Positions 20,869-32,240 of a stretch of 64,000 nt of DNA are shown here, piece by piece. A program made the position numbers and the translations under genes. The stretch's first letter is position 1, and each line of letters opens with the position of its first letter. Below the pieces are notes generated by a model. The model saw nothing but the letters and a program-made list of their open reading frames with translations. It made no database searches and was not told the DNA's origin. This DNA is from Immersiella caudata (Eukaryota > Ascomycota > Sordariomycetes > Sordariales > Lasiosphaeriaceae). The DNA lies in the NCBI GenBank assembly GCA_030512335.1, contig JAULSU010000003.1:1302001-1366000 (forward strand), written 5' to 3'.

Positions 20869-22672
20869 TCAAGCATCCAACTCCACCTTGCTCTTCAGGT
20901 CCTCCCAAAGCGGAACCGTAAACAGCGGTTCGCAAACATCCTTCTCCCTCTCGTTCCCAACACCAAAGGCCTCCTTGACCTGCAGATTCGTCTGCAGCAT
21001 GTCCTTTTTATGGCTCTCCCAGTCTCCCACATCCTTCAGGAGACAGAAAACGTCGCTCTGCCTTCCCCTCTTGAAGAGGCGATCCTCGGGCTTGAAATTG
21101 ATCCGTCTCGGCTTGGTTACGCCCTTGGTGAGCTTCTCATAGTGGTACATCGCCCAGACGCTCTTGTTCGGAACGCTAAGGAAGACGAAGAAGTTGGTGG
21201 CCTCGGTCGTATCACGGCTCTTCAGGGAGTTGTGGAGAACTCTCTTGCGATAGATCTCCCCAAGCGGAAGCAGAAACTCCGGAATGGTGGAGGTGTCGGC
21301 TTGTAGATCTCGGCCGGACAGAACGCATTCGAGAATGCCGCTGTTCTGGACGGCCGATAAGTCCTCGGGGCTTTGTGAGCGCTTGTCAGCGTCAAAGTCG
21401 AAGTCTCTACGCTGCGAGGGGAGGACGTGGTTGCTCATGGCGCCTCCGACTTTCAAGTAGAAGATTTCGGCGGCCTCTCTAGGGTAATCGTAGTGAAAGA
21501 TCGGATACTCGAATGAAGCGGAGGCGAGGGATTCGATTTGGCGGTTGAGTGCGATGAGCTGGGGAGCTGAGGAGAAGTCGAGGGTTTTGATGGACGCGAG
21601 GAAGGACTGTAGGGAGTGAGTGGTGACTTGGTTGGCTTCGCGGCGCACTTGGAGGGCGGGGCAGCCTACCTGGCTCGGTTCCGGGCCACGATCGTCGACG
21701 ATGGCCTCGGACTTCCTGTTATTGAAGACAACAACCCGGCTTGGTCTGGCTTGTTCGGGGCTGTTGCTGCCACACACGAGGAGACGCTTGGCGGGGAGGG
21801 AGTTTGAGCGCAGCGTGTCGGCTGCAGCCGCGGCGGCGACGGCCTTCTCATTCTCCAACGCGGCCGTGCGTGTCTGAAGGTCGGTCATGGCGTTGCTCAT
21901 GTCGTTCAACGCCTGGTTCACCGGCGTGTTGGCCTCCAGCATCTGCTCCAAACCCAGAAAGCGATGCATTTCTATGTGCCGGCGGATCTCGGTGTCTATG
22001 TCTTCAATACGATTCGACATTTCTCTCGCCATGTTCGACATGTTGGCGCAAACGCCCTTTTGGGAGACAAGATCAGCGATCTGATCGCTGTGGCGGCGCG
22101 CGGAAACACCTGACCCGTATTCGTGTGCCTTGAAGCGGGCCTCCAAGTCTTGAATCTTGACCTCGAGGCTGGAATCGGGTTCCTGCTTTGCCGTGATTCT
22201 GGAACCAGAAGAATGGTCTCGGAGGTGGCTATACTGCGAGGAAGAGACTGGAAACGACCTGCGCACGCCACCAGCACCGAAGTTAGCAGGCGCGCCATAG
22301 CCAGTGTATCCGCCGCTGAGCTGAGATTGGGGCGCTGTAGACGCTGGGAATCCCCCAAATCTCGGTGTTCGAACTTGGTCGGCATCAGTGGCCATCAGAG
22401 ACCTGAATGAGAACTGTGAAGAAGGTCGCAAACTCATCCTCGAGCTGGTGTGCATCTGCGACCCAGAGGCAAACGATCTTCCACTTTGCGAAGATTCAGG
22501 CTCCCGGTCAAACATGTTGCCTGCTAGCAGGCGCCTCTCTTCCTCCAGCTCGCCATCGTCGACCGCCAAGCTGCCTCGGTCTGTCAAAATAGAATGTCAG
22601 AGGGATCAATGGAGAGTAGACATACCCGCGTACAACAAAGCGATACATACCTGTCAGGTGCGAATTATCCAT
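20869..22672 (-). CDS. Hypothetical coiled-coil protein
   Basis: Two exons, 22672-22651 and 22580-20869 (1734 nt, 577 aa). Exon 1 is tiny (MDNSHLT) and ends at a GTATGT donor; the 70-nt intron ends TTTTGACAG. The first 130 residues are Ser/Gly/Gln-rich and probably disordered. Residues of about 140-260 are heptad-like (LEVKIQDLEARFKAHEYG, IEDIDTEIRRHIEMHRFL) and end in an alanine run. The C-terminal 250 residues look globular, with FEYPIFHYDYPREAAEIFYL and NFFVFLSVPNKSVWAMYHYE. No signal peptide or membrane segment is seen. I do not recognise the family. It lies next to two GTPase genes, but shared function is only a guess. Confidence 0.75.
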
Positions 22673-23615
22673 AGCGCTGGCTGAGTTGATGTTTCCCTAT
22701 CTTGCTTGGCGATAACTGTGATGGAAATTCCTGGGTTGAGTGGGCAGGAACGGTGAAGAGCGTGGCAGAATTTGAGGAAAGAGAATAACGGCACCCTAAA
22801 AGCTTAGGGTTTTGTTGAGCAGTCGCGTTCTTTCTTCATTCTGCTATCCCGGCAGCTAAGTTGGTCAGTTTTGGGTTTTTTTTTTTGAAGACCGAGGACC
22901 ATGGCCTGCATTGTTTTCTCCCAGGTCTTCCTCCCAACTTACCATTAAACTGGCATTTCGAGCACACAAATACCTGAGTCACCAACATGGCTCCATGAAG
23001 TAAAGCATTGCTACTCAGTTATTAGCGGAGTATAAGTACCTAGAGAGATAATACACTGCTTGGAAGGATCACAAAGACACTGTCAGTATTGTCGTGATAC
23101 AGGACGAATCCACCACAGAAACACGCACTGTGAGGTCCGAAAGCTTCACACCAGTCGCGGTTGCCCCGGACCGTGACTTCCCCGATTTGGCGCTCATACT
23201 CCCCGCGAACATTTCTGCTATCTGCAAACTTTTACCCAAATGCCACCCAGAACTTCACGATTTTATCACCAAATCACAAGTCCCGTGCAAGTAAGCTCCC
23301 ATATCCAAGCAATCACGGACACATCATGGATTAGTCGCCTGTAGTATAGCAGAGCTACATCGCTGGTATGTTTTAAGGCTGCCAAAGAAATGATGCCTAC
23401 CGGTTTGCCAAACCCACTCCAGATCAACTCCAGGGAGCCTAGCCAAGGTCGCTGCGAGAAAAACAACTACCTAAATAGGACTACAAGAGAAAGGGGTTCT
23501 GTCTTGCAGCCAGAACCCACAGAGCAATTCAATGAAGCAGTTACAAACCCCTTTATTCTACAGTTTCCAGTGTGCAGCGTTTCTAACACCATGCTTCTCC
23601 TCTGACTTTGGTTTT
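22673..23615. other. Intergenic region, nothing recognised
   Basis: AT-richer sequence with a T-run near 22878. It holds the promoter of the coiled-coil gene (minus) and the 3' flank of the GTPase gene. A 66-codon ORF at 23094-23294 has no motif. Confidence 0.55.
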
Positions 23616-25233
23616 TTACATGATAAGATATTTCTCCTTAGCCCACCCATACAACGTCCGTTTGTCCTCAGTGTTCCGCTTCTTCTTCCCCTCCGCCGAC
23701 TTATACATTTGTGTGAGCTCGCTTAACCTTTTGTTAATTTTCTTAAGCTCTTCCCCCACCTCCCCACCTTTTGTTTTTGCTTCGATAGGTGCCTCTTCCG
23801 CTTGCTCTCGTCTTTGCTTTTTCTCTGCCTCCTTGCGCTCTTTTTCGACCTGCTGTCTCATTTGATCCTCCTCCTTTTGCCTCCTCCACTCTTCCATCTT
23901 TCCACGCTCCTCCTTCATCTTTTTGCGCTCTTCCTTCACCTTCCTACGTTCTTCGTCGAGTTCTTCTCTTGTCTGCCGTCTTCGCTGGTCCTCTTGCTTC
24001 TCTTTCTCTTCTCTCTGCTTCCTCTGGGCTTCTTCATTCTCGCGTTCCTCCTGGCCTTTTTTCTCTGCTTCCGCCGCCCTTTTTGCTACTTCCTCCGCCC
24101 TCTTTGCTACTTCCTCTGCAACCTTTCTTGCTTCAGCTTCGTTTTTCTCCGCTTTGGCCTTCTCGGCCTTGAGCCTCTCCATCTCCTCCTTGATCTGCTT
24201 TATCTGCTCCTCGGCCTCCCGTGTACTCTGGTCCAGCGTCTCTTCCAGCACCCTTCCAGCCTTGGTCCGGATCAACGGCGTACCGTCGGCCATCTCATCC
24301 TGGATCTGTAGCGAGTCGGGTCGCTTTTGGGATATAATGTGTCGGATGATCATGGCCGCCGAGACGGAACCCTCGTCCTGGCGCGCCACGCGACAGCCAT
24401 GACTGATAAGGTCTCCCCAAGGCCCTTCTTTGCTGATCAGCTCCTTCTCCCGCTGCTGGGCTTTCTCTTGAGGCACCCGATCCCACATGCTTGTGGTAAG
24501 CACCACGCACGACAGCGCATTCTCTCCGCAGAGTTCCTTGAACAGGCGGATGTTCTGGGTGCTCTTGCCTCTAAAACGGTTGTCGCTGATGCGATGCAAG
24601 TAGACGATCCCGGCGAGTTGCACTTTGTCATCATATGACTTTTTGAGCCAGGCGGCAATATCGATGAGGATCGAAGTATCGCTGCGGGTATCATCGTCGA
24701 ACCCCGGCGTATCGATCAGATAGACGTCTTGGCCTTCGATAAAAGCAGTATGAATGCCGATGCTAGAAGTGCCTTGTTGGCAAGAAGGGCGCATTAGTTG
24801 GGTGTATAAGCAGCGAGGGGAAAGAAGGCTAAAAAAAAAAAAACCAAAAAAAAACCGGGATCCTTGGGTTCGCTCCAACCGCGGGGAGATTCCAACTTAC
24901 ATGACCTAATGCTGCGGCCAACCACTGCCGTTTTAGAGAAATAGGATATGAAGGTGCTTTTCCCCACCCCGGTCATGCCCATGACAGCGATCACAATATT
25001 GTCTCGTCTACGAGGTTATCGCCATTTTTATCAGCACGATGGGAACTAGGGGGCCTTCAGAATCTGACTCACTGGATGTCGGGAAGCGGGATGGCGGGTG
25101 GACTGTCTTGGGGACACTCGGAGGATCTCCTCGTGTTGTGTGATCTCCTCGTGACGTTGGCATTGTGACCATTCTGGGAGAACCAGCGTCTGATGGTCGG
25201 GTTATAAATGGGCCTACCATCGCGTTCGGACAT
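23616..25233 (-). CDS. AIG1/IAN-like GTPase with long coiled-coil tail
   Basis: Three exons: 25233-25073, 25007-24901 and 24772-23616 (1425 nt, 474 aa). The first 54 residues are a polar, probably unstructured leader. The P-loop MGMTGVGKST falls at about residue 63, a G3 motif DTPGFDD follows in exon 3, and a G4-like TTSMWDRVP comes later, as in fungal relatives of the AIG1/TOC34 class. From about residue 255 to 440 the sequence is almost pure Glu/Lys/Arg/Ala heptads, a long coiled coil. Intron 2 (24773-24900) contains an A/T-run tract and a CTAAT branch site. The protein likely binds GTP and oligomerises through the coiled coil. The membrane or partner is unknown. It is divergent from a second GTPase at 25942. 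Confidence 0.88.
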
Positions 25234-25941
25234 TATGAGTGTGTGCGGTGTACGTCTGGTGGTGTGTGTTCTGTAAGGAGTCCGGAATGAGGACCACTTC
25301 AAGTTTGGATCTCCTGCTTAATATTTTCATGCATTTGACTCAAAATCCCAGTCTCACCTTGTTTTTCCATGCCATGCTATCGCTTGGGATAGCTGTTGGG
25401 AATTGACAGCATGAATGAACAGCTGGCAGTGTTGGGTATTTTCCCCACGTATTACTCATGCTGAGCTACAAACCACGGTTCGCTAAGGTTGGGCGGCTTG
25501 TTTTGCATGTTAGGTGTCACCACTGGGGCCTGATTTTTCAGCCACCAGCAACGCTCAAACTGATGCGGAGGCTGGTTGCTGGCTTGCAGCTCGCCAGCAG
25601 CTGCGTTGAAGTCGACGTTTATTAGCCCGAGCATTTCTGCCCGATGATGTGGCATCTGCGATGCTTCGTGCCACGCTGAAGCATGTGAAAACTGAGAAGG
25701 TGGCAAAAAGAGTTCTCATGTACTTCTGGTTTCAACAGATTCCCACTGCGGGCCAGGATGGAATATCCCCAAGTTATTTCGCAGTCGGCTCTTCCACCAG
25801 CATTGGCCCCCTGCTGTCCTTAGATCGAGATAGGACTACCGGCACGGAGAGAACGCCTTTGCACCGACTCAAATGTTCGTCCTTGTTGCCTCCCTTTTGA
25901 TTGTCGTATAGCTAAGTCCATGATTAGTAGTTGACTCAGCC
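25234..25941. promoter_or_regulatory. Shared intergenic region of two divergent GTPase genes
   Basis: About 700 bases between the two GTPase start codons, transcribed outwards in both directions. No gene-like ORF and no identifiable operator was found; co-regulation is an inference from layout. Confidence 0.4.
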
Positions 25942-26886
25942 ATGGAGGGTCTAGGAGTGGTCCTTGTGATGGGCACGACAGGCGCTGGAAAGAGTACATT
26001 CATCTCTCACCTGAAAAAAACCGAAAAGTTGATTCATATCGGCCATGGCCTTCTCTCAAGTCCGTTGTCACCTACCTACCACCCACATCCATAGGCATAG
26101 CACCCGGCTAACTTGCACTTTCTCCACCCCGTGTTAGAGACTGCTGATCTCGATATCTACGAGGCATGTGGTAGCAACGGCAGACGGGTACTTCTCGCCG
26201 ATACACCAGGCTTTGACGACACGGTCAGGCCAGACACAAATGTTCTGCAAAGCATAGTCAACAGACTGTGGCAGCTGCACAATGGGGGCAATCCTGTCCA
26301 TGGGGTCATCTACCTGCACAACATCACAAACCCAAGGCTCTCGGGTACCGGCGTGAAAGCGCTGAAGATTCTCGAGCAGTTAGTCGGGACGGAGAACTAT
26401 GGCAAGATTGTTTTTGCGACGACCATGTGGGAGGAAGCCCGATATTCACCCCAAGGGGGGAAAGACACCGACCAGTGGCGCGATGAGCTTGAGCGAGATT
26501 TCTGGAAAACAATATTCACGGACAAATGTGGCGTCATGAAACATGAGTGCAACGAGGGATCCTCAGCCCAGAAGGTTCTCGACTACCTCCTCAGCCAGCT
26601 CGAAACGCTTCCCGAATTGGACTGTGAGAAGCCATTTCGAATCCTGCAGGAGATGGTCGACGAGAGGATGCCCATTGAAAAGACCGGTGCCTATCGTTGT
26701 GCAGAGAAGGAACACCCCCTCGCTAGGCTGGGCAATGAAGCGGGCGAGGGCAGGGACGAATACTTGACCTACGGGGTCGCCCACATATCGGTTGATGGGA
26801 AATTCCAGGAGGTCGGGGAGGATAACAATGACACTTTATGGAAGGGAACAGTACGGAAACTTTCTAGGTGCTGTTCCATTTTATAA
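25942..26886 (+). CDS. AIG1/IAN-like GTPase with C-terminal CaaX box
   Basis: Two exons, 25942-26059 and 26138-26886 (867 nt, 288 aa), with a 78-nt intron containing a GGCTAAC branch site. The P-loop is GTTGAGKST (residues 11-19). The switch region HIGHGLLS sits before the splice, the G3 motif is DTPGFDD, and a G4-like TTMWEEA follows. It shares this motif pattern with the GTPase at 23616-25233 but lacks its coiled coil. The last four residues are CSIL, a CaaX prenylation signal; a leucine in the last place usually predicts geranylgeranylation. Membrane attachment by lipid is therefore expected. The cellular role is unknown. Confidence 0.88.
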
Positions 26887-26941
26887 GAATCTCTAGGATC
26901 CACAGGCTTGATAAAGCCGACGTTATTGAAGGGAAGTTCTA

Positions 26942-27194
26942 AGTTAGGTGGGGGGCTTTCGGAACACTCTTGTGAGGAAATACCCCTGACACACCACACA
27001 CCACCGTCTTGTATTAGACCACAGCCCTCGCCCGCCTCTTCGGCTCAGACCAGGTTTGAAATATTACGCCTTTGCCAATTGTTGCTCGCCACCATTGTGA
27101 CCACCTTGATCAGGCGCACTGTCACACACCAGACCACAAGCCTCCTCTGGTTCACCGTGCCACAACAAGTGTTCCAAAAGCCCCCCACCTAACT
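26942..27194. mobile_element. MITE with about 30-bp inverted repeats and TA target site
   Basis: The two ends are near-perfect inverted repeats. The left begins AGTTAGGTGGGGGGCTTTCG and the right, read on the minus strand, begins AGTTAGGTGGGGGGCTTTTG; both continue through a GGAACACT block. TA dinucleotides flank both ends (26940-26941 and 27195-27196), as expected for Tc1/mariner insertion. The 253-bp interior has no coding capacity. It lies just downstream of the CaaX GTPase stop codon and may carry its polyadenylation signal. Confidence 0.8.
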
Positions 27195-28441
27195 TAACTT
27201 GGCGTTTTATTAAGAACGATGATGAGTTTAGGGTGTTAAACAACGGAAGTAGGCGTGATTTAAAGAAGGGCAGAGGCTAAGTCCCCAGGGGCCAGGTAAG
27301 CAACACGAAAAAAAATAAGAGGCAGAGGCAAGGTTGTTCATTTTCAAAATAAGGGCTAATTTTGGCTATCTTTATATATAAGACCAATTCTGGGCCCACT
27401 CGGCTAGAGTTGAAGTAGTTTAGCATGCTGCGGCGCAGCGTGCCGAAAATGGTAGTTAGCATGAGCAAAGGCGAGGAAACCTGAGCAAACACTGAGCCGG
27501 CCCTCCTCGAAGTAGCCACCAAGACCCACAATCAGCTGGCCAGACTACCCAATTCCATCGACTAGGTTTGTCATCTCTTTTTCCCACACACATTACCCCA
27601 GAGGGGCATGCACTGACAAACACCCCTCAGACCCTGCGCACCGCTGTAGCGAACATGATTATGGGCGCTCCTCCCAACCTCGGTCTGATCCATCTGGGGG
27701 GTGCATTCAACTTGAGGGTTGAAATCCACGGCGAGGACGAGGAGCGTTATGTGCTTAATCCGTTCCTGGAGACGCACCTCTCGGGGCCAGAGGGGCTGCT
27801 GAATAAGGTCAGACGAGTGCATCTGTCTGAGGCTGTGGGGCATGTTGTTACGTTCCTGACAGAGATGCGGAAGCCGGGATGATTGGGTGTCTGCTGGCTG
27901 AGAAGATGAATGCGATGAGGGGTCACAGTTGAGTCGTCAGGTGGGAGTCCAGGTATTTGGTCGGGGAAGGTGTCTGGGTGTTGCATGTCGTCGGCAGTGT
28001 TGGGAGGTCTAGCGGCGTGTCTCATGGCAAAGCGGTTAGCATCTCTCAGAAACAGAATACAACATGCCCGCCCCTGACTCCCCGTACACGCTCTGCGATT
28101 GAGGTCGAGAACTGCACCTCAGACTGGCGAACTTGCAATGCTCTTGGTTCCATCAAAACCACATGTGAATATCAAAAATCGTCTTCCCATACGCCGGGCC
28201 TGTCAAGTCTACCCTGAACAAATCGTCCGTGACCGTACAATACGACAGCCTCATTGTGGACCTCTTTTTTGTGACCCTATGATTTCCGGTACCCCTATCC
28301 CGGGGGTCCGTGAGCTCCTCTCTTTTAGTTTCTGCCGCTGTCGGATTGTTGGCTTCCCAACGCTGCGGAGAAGCCAGACAGCCCATTCTCTCTTCCCGTC
28401 TTTCCGTTCTCGAAGTCGTCCAGCAAGCTCAACAGTCTGTT
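27195..28441. other. Intergenic region with a possible gene fragment
   Basis: The part to about 27540 is AT-richer than the neighbourhood and shows no gene. An ORF ends at 27882; its only in-frame ATGs are internal (MIMGAPPNLGLIHLGGAFNL near 27655). The frame encodes a plausible soluble segment (RVEIHGEDEERYVLNPFLET) but lacks a proper start, so it may be a 3' exon or a fragment. Nothing is seen from 27883 to 28441. Confidence 0.35.
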
Positions 28442-29307
28442 CAGCTGAGCAGAACGATGATTACGCTATCGCCTCGCAGGAACCTAGTCCGAAAGTTAGC
28501 AACTTCGCTTGGACATTAGGGTGTGGTCGACTCACATCTTGCTAATGAACCTGTCCTTGTTTACCGGCCTGCCCTTCTTGCCGTTCGTCACCGGAGTCTC
28601 AGTCCACATCTCTTTCTGCAGTTTCAAACCGTCAGCTCCTGCTCCCAAAAGATCGCCAGCTCCCACCCTCATCCAGCTTTCTGGCCATGTACTCACCACA
28701 TTCTCCAAGATCCTGCCAAAAAGTCAGCAAGCCGTCTCAAACCAAGTGAAGACTAAGCCAAACTCACATGTTGCAATGCCGATCAAAAGCCTTCACTCTC
28801 GCAAGCCTGCCCAGTACATCAGTCAGCAAATCTCTCCTCCAACGTCCATCCCCTCCCTCATCCCCTCCTCCATCCCCTCCTCCATCCCCTCCTCCATCCC
28901 CTCCCCTCCACTCTCAAAGGTCACACTCACAACTTCCGATTCGACCGAATGCTAATCAGCACCTGCGAATGACCCCGCACCGCCGTCTGCAAAATCGACA
29001 ACGGGCCATTGCTCATCTCCCAGTTTTCCTGTTTGCTGCGCGTCAGTTCTGCTCTCTGCCATGACACCCTACCTGATCCCAGGGGATACATACAAGCTGA
29101 GCAATCTCATACTCTCTGAGTGCGCATGTGGTTAGTACTCTGCTCATCGCAGCGGGCAGCGAGCAGCGGAGGGAGCAGGAAGGTGAAACTCACGTGCACT
29201 CGTTGCGAGGCTTCTGGAGGAGGGTTCTGCGGGGAGTTAGCTATGCCTCTCATCTCAGCGAAATGGGCAGGTGGGATGAGAACGTACTGGATGTTTGCGT
29301 CGGCCAT
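28442..29307 (-). CDS. SMD2: Small nuclear ribonucleoprotein Sm D2
   Basis: Eight exons: 29307-29288, 29226-29194, 29115-29094, 29028-28931, 28806-28768, 28712-28697, 28615-28536 and 28484-28442 (351 nt, 116 aa). Every junction has GT-AG ends and all phases fit. The protein starts MADANIQTLLQKPRNECTEY and continues with EIAQL, GPLSILQTAV (Sm1), LARVKAFDRHCNM, KEMWTETP and FLRGDSVIIVLLS (Sm2), which is diagnostic for SmD2. It is a core member of the Sm ring on spliceosomal U snRNAs in the nucleus. Exons as short as 16 nt make this gene easy to misannotate. Intron 4 carries a short minisatellite. Confidence 0.96.
28843..28912. repeat. 12-bp minisatellite inside an SmD2 intron
   Basis: About five tandem copies of a TCCCCTCCTCCA-type unit, some imperfect, lie wholly within intron 4 of the SmD2 gene (28807-28930). 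On the transcript it is a purine-rich (GGAGGGGAT-like) repeat, which could affect splicing. Confidence 0.8.
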
Positions 29308-29768
29308 GGTTGCGACGAGGGTGAGATATGCGGGTGGGTGATGTCGGCGGTGGGTGATGATGAGACGCGTGCCTGGCGATTTTTTGGCGAGCGACGTTGG
29401 AGATGAACCCACTGGATCGATTATTTTGCGGGACGCCAATCTGAGTGGGTCCAAAAAGTGGCGTAGTCACGTGGGTGGCTTTGGGTACTCGCAGAGCCGC
29501 GACGCCAAGCAAACGAAGGATATCGGGTGGAACTGTTTGGACCTTTCGCTTGGTGGGGCACTCGAAGTTTTAGAATCAGGGGCGAGCTTGTTTCTCAGAT
29601 CAAGACAGCACAGAGATCAACAAACGATGCGAGTGAGAGATGAAAAATATTGGTTAGTTACTACGATATTTTACGCCTGACAGCACGCCAGTCCTTTTCC
29701 CATCCCCTTGTCTACAAATGCATTACCACGCCTATTGATGCTCACGCCATCCAACTCCATTCAGAACC

Positions 29769-31373
29769 CTAATAAACGTAGGGAATGATCTTCCACTTGA
29801 CGATCTTCTTGTACTTCTCCCAGTCCTCACCGTACTTCTTGGCGCACTTCTCGTCGTCTCTGCCATCTCTGTGGACGAGCAGGACACCAAAGTAGAGAAT
29901 GTAGAAGTAGGTAAAGACCATGCCCCATCCTTGGGCATCACCAGCGATAACCTCGCGGCCGTCCACCATCGTGAGAGCGCCCTCAGCCTTGGTACCAGCC
30001 GCCAAGATCTGGTAGCCCGCGAGGCCTGTGGGCAGACTGTAGGGCCAGGCCTGCAGCCAGTCGCCGAGATAGTTGATGTGCCTGGCAATGCCCCACCAGC
30101 CCGAAACCAACAGCCGCGTGCCTGCCTTGGTCTCGATGTACTTGAGGTGCGCGACGCTGGGGTCGTTGGGGTTGGTGCGGAAGGCGTTCTTCTGAGCGTT
30201 GGACAGCCTGAAGATGGTATAGGCGGCCAGAAGGATTGAGCCGACACCAACGAGACCAAGGGTTCCCAGGTCCTTCGGGTGGGTCGAGAGGTAGCGAGTC
30301 TGCTGAGTATACAGGAACGGCACCCAGACAAGGTCTCCAAATGAAAGCATAAAGCCGAAGCCGTCGCTGGTGATGTCCATGGTGGTCAAGATGTAAGGCT
30401 CCACGACCAGGCAGTCGATGACATAGGCGCCCTGGACGATTGAAGTGAAGAGGATGCTGTCCGAGACATAGCCGAACTGGCGATACTGCTTCGCGACGAA
30501 GGTGAAGTTCAGGATGACCCAGCCAAGAAGGCCAGGCCGAACCTCCATCCACTCCTTGATGTCGATCTCGCCAATAAAGGGGAGAGTGACGCGCGGGTTG
30601 AGCTCGCGGCCGATATACCAGTCATACAACATGTTTCCAGTCTTTCCCCCCTCGGCCAACAGGCGGAGCTCCTTGTCACCGGGCTTCACGCTAAAGCTGC
30701 GGACGTAGACGAAAGTCGCAAGCGAATAGGCGATGAGGATGTTGGCCGTAAGGATCTGGATGTAGTTATCTGCGATATAAGTCCAAACAGGGAAGTTGGC
30801 GCCCTGGGAGGCGGTTCCGGCGGCCAGAATCGCGAGGGTGAACAGGGCCGAGGCCAAGCCTGCGACGGTCAGTATGAACGGCCTCGCTGCAGAGTTGCGC
30901 AAAACGGACCATTGAACTTATACTTCAAGCGACCTCCATTTGCCAACACGGTTCCCTCGACCTCTTTGCCGGGAAGGATGCGGTAGAGTAGGGCAGAGAG
31001 AAGGTAGTAGCCGAGGGTGTAGCCAGTTGCTTCCCAGCTGGCCAGGCCCCAAATGCCATCTTCAGGCCATCCCACTTCCACTTTCAGGGTCTCGAGGTCG
31101 AGCGACTTGGGGCGGAGGACGGAGGGCGAGGGGCAGCCCGAAACATCGTTGCAGAGAAAGGTGAAGGTGTAGAGGAGGATTGGGAGGCCGAAGCTAATTC
31201 CAGCGGCGCCGAGACTAAAGAGGCGAGGTCAACAGCTGCGGGGAAGGGCAATGGGCCTTCGCAGGTCTCCAAAAGGGTGTCAATTGGAATGCGACTCACG
31301 GTCCTCCGAATTCGTAGTGCCTCTTTTGCGGTTGCGGTCGCTGCGCAACCTGCTTCTTCGCTTTGGGCGCCAT
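29769..31373 (-). CDS. ERG24: Delta(14)-sterol reductase
   Basis: Three exons: 31373-31300, 31214-30910 and 30859-29769 (1470 nt, 489 aa). The protein begins MAPKAKKQVAQRPQPQKRHY then EFGGP, the usual fungal start. Multiple hydrophobic helices fit a multi-pass ER membrane enzyme. Family signatures include LYDWYIGRELNPR, SGWWGIARHINYLGDW and, near the end, RDGRDDEKCAKKYGEDW. The enzyme reduces the C14 double bond left by CYP51, using NADPH, in ergosterol synthesis, and is a target of morpholine fungicides (family knowledge). It is divergently arranged with the ATG27 gene, 868 bases away. Confidence 0.96.
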
Positions 31374-32240
31374 TGTCGTCGGTAAAGCTGTAACTGAGCG
31401 GAACTTGACGTCGGTGGGGACCTTGAAGAGGAGGGTCGACGGTTTTATGGTCAAATCTCTTGGGCTGTCCGATCCGCGTACCGGCGATCCAGTTCTCCTG
31501 GCGCCTCGTCTCCAAATGGGCCTGAGATCGAATGGACCGCTAGAGAAGGGCCAGGCACCAATCAACAGGAGAATGCGACTGGAATGCAGCCGTGGTGGAT
31601 GCCGGAAGGGTGATTCCCGGATGGCGTGGTTCAGAAGTTCTCAAAGTCCCCATCCTCAATTACGCGTATAGCGAGTCTTGGCAGATCTGGTCTGTGCACA
31701 GCGGCGAGAAGGGGATGTGGGGTGTTCGAGATCGAAATCTGAACTGGGATCCAGCCGCCATGTGGAGGCCAGTGATGGTGGGCACAAAACAGCATTCTAG
31801 ACTTCACATCGCAGTGTAAACATACCGTCGATGAATACGCTCGACAAGTGACAAATCCTTCCGTTCAAAAGCGCGTTCCTGACCCGCTGACTGCGTTGGG
31901 ATTTGCGGTTGCGCAACCAACAGAAGCCGAAGCCGTTGCGTGCCCCCTGCCAAGCCACCAATCATGAGCCGCAAGCAACGCTGGGAGCCGAGCGGCCAGC
32001 GGCGCAACTTCCGGCAAAGTGCTGGAAACGGCCAAACAGATCTTCAGCAACGTCACCCTCCAGGCTGCAATCGACGACTACAGGGTGTCCAACGTTAACC
32101 CTGAATCCGCCTATTCACAGAGACCTTCTTTTTACTCCCTTGCTCAGCGCGACAAGCGCATCGGCAGACCAAACCGTTTGCGCCGATCAAAGCCGAGCGA
32201 CGCATCTGACACAAGCACCAGCAATCGCTGACAACGAACA
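31374..32240. promoter_or_regulatory. Divergent intergenic region between ERG24 and ATG27
   Basis: About 870 bases between two outward-facing start codons. No gene-like ORF is present. Promoter elements of both genes must lie here; I could not assign specific sterol-response or other sites. Confidence 0.4.

Noticed and set aside
29983..30552. 189-codon ORF on the same strand as ERG24, other frame
   Set aside because: It lies fully within the ERG24 coding exon, which has clear family motifs in its own frame.
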